Below are positions 61,376 to 64,000 of a stretch of DNA of 64,000 nt, piece by piece. Source of the stretch: Pseudomonadota bacterium (lineage in GTDB: Bacteria; Pseudomonadota; Gammaproteobacteria; Steroidobacterales; Steroidobacteraceae); NCBI GenBank assembly GCA_023391335.1, contig JAEWBG010000060.1, forward strand, positions 24,839-88,838. Direction: 5' to 3'. The notes under the pieces are model-generated. The model saw nothing but the letters and a program-made list of their open reading frames with translations, was not told where the DNA came from and searched no databases. The position numbers and the translations under genes were made by a program. Positions within the stretch are counted from its first letter, which is position 1. Each line of letters begins with the position of its first letter.

Positions 61376-62968
61376 ATGGCGATCGGCGCTAAGCCAAAGC
61401 TGCAAACTTCGCACACTAAGTTTTCGATTCTGTTCTCGGTGCTGCTCTATGTGATTTGCAATGCAGCCAATGCGGACAAATTGACGAAGTGGTTCTATCA
61501 GAAAGACGGTTTTGACTACTTCGCGTTTGGCGCCTATTTCCTCGCCGGTGCCTGCCTGCTGGTTTTCTTCGTCATCCTGCTTGCACATCGATGGACAATC
61601 AAACCGCTCGCGATTGTCTTAGTGGTATGTAGCGGCGCCATCACCTACTTCATCTCGAAGTACAACGTTGCCATCGATACGTCGATGGTGCGTAACGCGA
61701 TCCACACGGATTCTACCGAGGTTGGCCAGCTGCTCTCCGCGCAGATGGTTCCTTATGTGCTGTTTCTGATCCTAGTTCCGATGGTGGCCATTTCGTCCGT
61801 GCGCGTGACGTTTGAGCCTGCGGGACGGTATCTGCTTGCTTCGCTCAAAGTAGCCGGCGTCGCGTTGCTGCTTGCGATTACGTGTCTGTATCTGCAGTAC
61901 AACGACATCCTTCGCGCCGGGAACACGTCCAAAAAGTACATTCTGTATTCGCTCGTTCCTCTGAATTTTGTCACTGGCACAATCAATGCGATGGCGAAAG
62001 GCGTGCGGCCGTACATCACGCCCAGCAAGAGGGACGTTCACATCACGGGACAGATCACTTCGAAGGAGAATCTCGTCGTCGTACTCGCGATTGGCGAGTC
62101 GTCGCGGCGCAAGAACTTCAGTGTGTATGGGTATGAGCGGCGCAACACCACTCCATTGTTGGAGCAGATCCCGGATTTGCATCTCTTGAACGGCGTGGCG
62201 ACGCGCGGATCGACGCTGTACGCACTGCCTAAGATTCTTGAGAAGGACGGCATCAAACTCACGACCGTGGTGTCGAAGCTGGGGATACCGACGGCGTGTC
62301 TCGTGAACTACACGCTTTACGATAACTGCGAGGCCGTTGGCGAGATCACCCCAAAGAAATGCAATCACGACGGCAAGTGTTATGACGAGGATGTCATCCC
62401 GTTACTCGAAGAGAAGCTGAAAGCGTATACGTCCGGTTATCAGTTCTTGGTTCTGCATCTAGGCGGTGGAAGTCACGGTCCGGTTTATAGCGACCGCTAT
62501 CCGCCGGAGTTTCAGCAATTCAAGCCGATGTGCAATGACGCCGATGTGGCCAATCAGTGCACGCTAGAGCAGGTTTATAACTCGTACGACAACACGATTC
62601 TCTACGTCGATCACGTTGTCGGATCGGCTTTGCAGACGCTGGAGCGTTCGCAAGTCCCGTATGTGTTCATCTACCTTTCGGATCACGGCGAATCGCTCTT
62701 GGAAGAAGGAAGAATGTTCCACGGCGTGCCCCCGGGTATCCCGTTGCCCCCCGAGCAGGCGCAGATCCCATTGATCGTGAAATCGTCCGTGCCGATTTCC
62801 ATTCAAGCGCGCGATGAGTATGGACAACCGGATGTGTTCGACACCGTACTGAAGTTGTTGTCTATTCAGACGCCGATGATTCAAGCCGATGGCAGCTTCA
62901 TCAACATGCAGAGCGCCCCTGCGCGCCTGAGTGCAAACGAAAAGCCGAACTCGAGCGATTCGAACTGA
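61376..62968 (+). CDS. EptA-like phosphoethanolamine transferase
   Basis: 530 residues from ATG 61,376. Four to five membrane helices occupy ~12-175, followed by a periplasmic sulfatase-fold domain (~225-500). Family marks: VVLAIGESSRRKNFSVYGYE (metal Glu), FLVLHLGGGSHGPVYSDRYP, TILYVDHVV, FIYLSDHGESLLEEG (metal Asp-His) and MFHGVPPG. The nucleophile region reads GVATRGSTLYALPKIL, lacking the usual CGTxTxxSxPCMFS cysteines, so the active Thr is likely the one in GST, and this is a divergent member. Presumed role: adding phosphoethanolamine to lipid A or another surface glycan, masking negative charge. It forms a unit with the PAP2 gene. Confidence 0.87.
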   Translation: MAIGAKPKLQTSHTKFSILFSVLLYVICNAANADKLTKWFYQKDGFDYFAFGAYFLAGACLLVFFVILLAHRWTIKPLAIVLVVCSGAITYFISKYNVAIDTSMVRNAIHTDSTEVGQLLSAQMVPYVLFLILVPMVAISSVRVTFEPAGRYLLASLKVAGVALLLAITCLYLQYNDILRAGNTSKKYILYSLVPLNFVTGTINAMAKGVRPYITPSKRDVHITGQITSKENLVVVLAIGESSRRKNFSVYGYERRNTTPLLEQIPDLHLLNGVATRGSTLYALPKILEKDGIKLTTVVSKLGIPTACLVNYTLYDNCEAVGEITPKKCNHDGKCYDEDVIPLLEEKLKAYTSGYQFLVLHLGGGSHGPVYSDRYPPEFQQFKPMCNDADVANQCTLEQVYNSYDNTILYVDHVVGSALQTLERSQVPYVFIYLSDHGESLLEEGRMFHGVPPGIPLPPEQAQIPLIVKSSVPISIQARDEYGQPDVFDTVLKLLSIQTPMIQADGSFINMQSAPARLSANEKPNSSDSN

Positions 62969-63004
62969 GGCGGGGAGCCTGCGGCTGCCCTAGGGGCCCC
63001 GCCT
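62968..63004 (+). terminator. GC-rich hairpin after the EptA-like gene
   Basis: AGGCGGGG (62,968-62,975) pairs with CCCCGCCT (62,997-63,004); an inner AGCC/GGCT stem and an alternative CCGCCT-GAAA-AGGCGG hairpin overlap it. It starts at the stop codon, and may be a terminator or REP-like element. Confidence 0.5.
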
Positions 63005-63039
63005 GAAAAGGCGGCACTGTGTTGGGAAGCGGTGTTGTT

Positions 63040-63420
63040 GATGTGGGTAGGTTCGGTTCCTCCATCTTTGAGGAGTCCATCTTTGGGCACCCACCATTTG
63101 AGGAGTCCATCTTTGGGCACCCACCGTTTGGGCGTGTCGAACCCGTGTCTGCCTTGGGTCCTCCGCGAATTTCTCCAACTCTGGACACCCATCAAATTGC
63201 GCGCGCCTCGATCAGGACTCCTTCACTGCTGGATTCACTGCTGTCACTGCTGGACACCCACCGTTTGGGCAGCTGTCACCAAAGCAGTCTCCAGTCTCCA
63301 TCGTTGGACACCATCGTTGGACACCCAACGTTGGACATCGTTGGACACCCAACGATTGGGTCTATCAAAACGATCGGGCGAGCGGGTTTGCCAATTGGTC
63401 GCGCCCAACGGTCTGATTGA
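63040..63420. repeat. REP/GGAC palindrome array next to a RAYT gene
   Basis: A ~36-base unit TTTGAGGAGTCCATCTTTGG + GCACCCACC is tandemly duplicated at 63,065-63,130. Then come CTGGACACCCATC (63,181), CTGGACACCCACC (63,252), and a dense group at 63,302-63,360 with TTGGACACCCAACG three times, alternating with CGTTGGACATCG. Same GGAC-head motif as at 7.3 and 49.1 kb. No gene here. Confidence 0.75.
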
Positions 63421-63531
63421 AGGCTGTGGGTATGTCAGCGGAAAGTTGTTTCCGCTTTGCGGCCTGACAGGTCAGGGAAACGCGTCGAGTGTCTACTTTG
63501 GGATTTCAGCCGAAGGGCGCGGAGACATCGA

Positions 63532-64000
63532 TCAGCGCGCGTACATGGGCTCGGAGCGATTCAGTCCTCTTACCCACGCCTGACCGAGGGTGGCGGCGTG
63601 TAGTCGCATGACATCGAGCTTGCCCATCGCTCGACCCAGCACAGTGCCCTTGCGAGCCATCGCGAGTTGCCAGATTTCAGGATCGATGCTCAAGCGTGAA
63701 AGGATCGGCGGGAGGGTTGCATCGATGTGTCCGCGCTTGCCCTCTCGAATGGAGCGGCTGCTCCAATCCACGAGCTGCAGATAATCCAGGGAGGTATACG
63801 GAATGGCGGCTTTCTTGCTGTGGCTTTGATCAGCGAATCGGCGCAGGCGTATGCATCGTGCATCGGTCGGCTTCGGTAGGGTCGTGGCAGTGCTTTGGCG
63901 GATGCGCTGGTAGATGGAGGTGAATTCAGAGTCTTCGGGTGTCTTGGCAATGCCAGCACGGATCGGATTGAGATCCACGTAAGCCATGGCCGTGAGGATG
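63532..64000 (-). CDS. REP-associated transposase (RAYT), 3' part; 5' end outside window
   Basis: The frame is open to the right edge (…ILTAMAYVDLNPIRAG). AYVDLNPIRAGIAKTPE is the C-terminal end of the Y1/HUH transposase core. The following ~110 residues are the extra domain of the larger RAYT group (PYTSLDYLQLVDWSSRSIRE, GHIDATLPPILSRLSIDPEI, LGQAWVRGL). The HUH motif and catalytic Tyr lie beyond the edge or in the missing part. Such single-copy housekeeping-like transposases move or maintain REP sequences, and the GGAC array lies only ~110 bases past its stop. It looks intact as far as visible. Confidence 0.88.
   Translation of the reverse strand, partial: ILTAMAYVDLNPIRAGIAKTPEDSEFTSIYQRIRQSTATTLPKPTDARCIRLRRFADQSHSKKAAIPYTSLDYLQLVDWSSRSIREGKRGHIDATLPPILSRLSIDPEIWQLAMARKGTVLGRAMGKLDVMRLHAATLGQAWVRGLNRSEPMYAR

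Overview
The window reads as ordinary chromosomal DNA of a moderately GC-rich gammaproteobacterium. A Steroidobacter- or Nevskiales-like soil or plant-associated organism is my guess. It rests on the mix of a large TonB-dependent receptor, GH43 enzyme, lignin-type O-demethylase, haloalkane dehalogenase and multidomain hybrid kinase, not on a marker gene. I saw no rRNA, tRNA, CRISPR array or prophage. Starts were chosen from ribosome binding sites, stop/start overlaps and signal peptides, so several differ from the longest open frame.

Layout. 0-8 kb: end of a HEAT-like protein, three tandem hairpin repeats, a TPM-domain membrane protein, a double-kinase hybrid sensor, aquaporin Z, then a cluster of GGAC-type REP palindromes. 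8-15 kb: TonB-dependent receptor convergent with GH43 / esterase-like hydrolase / DUF3237 genes. 15-20 kb: LysR regulator divergent from purU-ligM-metF, a tetrahydrofolate-dependent aromatic O-demethylation and one-carbon recycling module. 20-29 kb: EamA exporter, beta-hydroxyacid dehydrogenase, receiver protein, MscS channel, an overlapping XRE-cupin/GNAT/DUF3565 operon, hydrolase, zinc alcohol dehydrogenase and a CPA2 antiporter. 29.6-33.4 kb: NAD salvage operon (nicotinamidase, pncB, nadE). 33.5-37.1 kb: haloalkane dehalogenase overlapping its TetR gene, a GNAT, MAPEG and DsbA/FrnE-like proteins.

37.7-48.2 kb is the most unusual part. Four same-strand, tightly packed genes encode a secreted FN3 protein with one RHS-type YD repeat and repeated cysteine pairs, a membrane-anchored TolA/TonB-like protein, a 2010-residue SpvB/VCBS/RHS protein with a nuclease-like C-terminal toxin, and an overlapping immunity candidate. 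Immediately downstream is a mosaic of a broken REP-associated transposase, a 103-bp copy of the RHS toxin-linker region, an IS21-family left end with the start of istA, and REP palindromes.

49-64 kb: a PAS protein with a frameshifted receiver gene, a predicted zincin, lipoproteins, a DUF898/M48 protease pair, a large secreted protein divergent from a ketopantoate-reductase-like gene, a PAP2 phosphatase/EptA-like pair probably remodelling lipid A, another REP array, and a REP-associated transposase running off the right edge. Intergenic spaces repeatedly hold phrase-like dispersed repeats.
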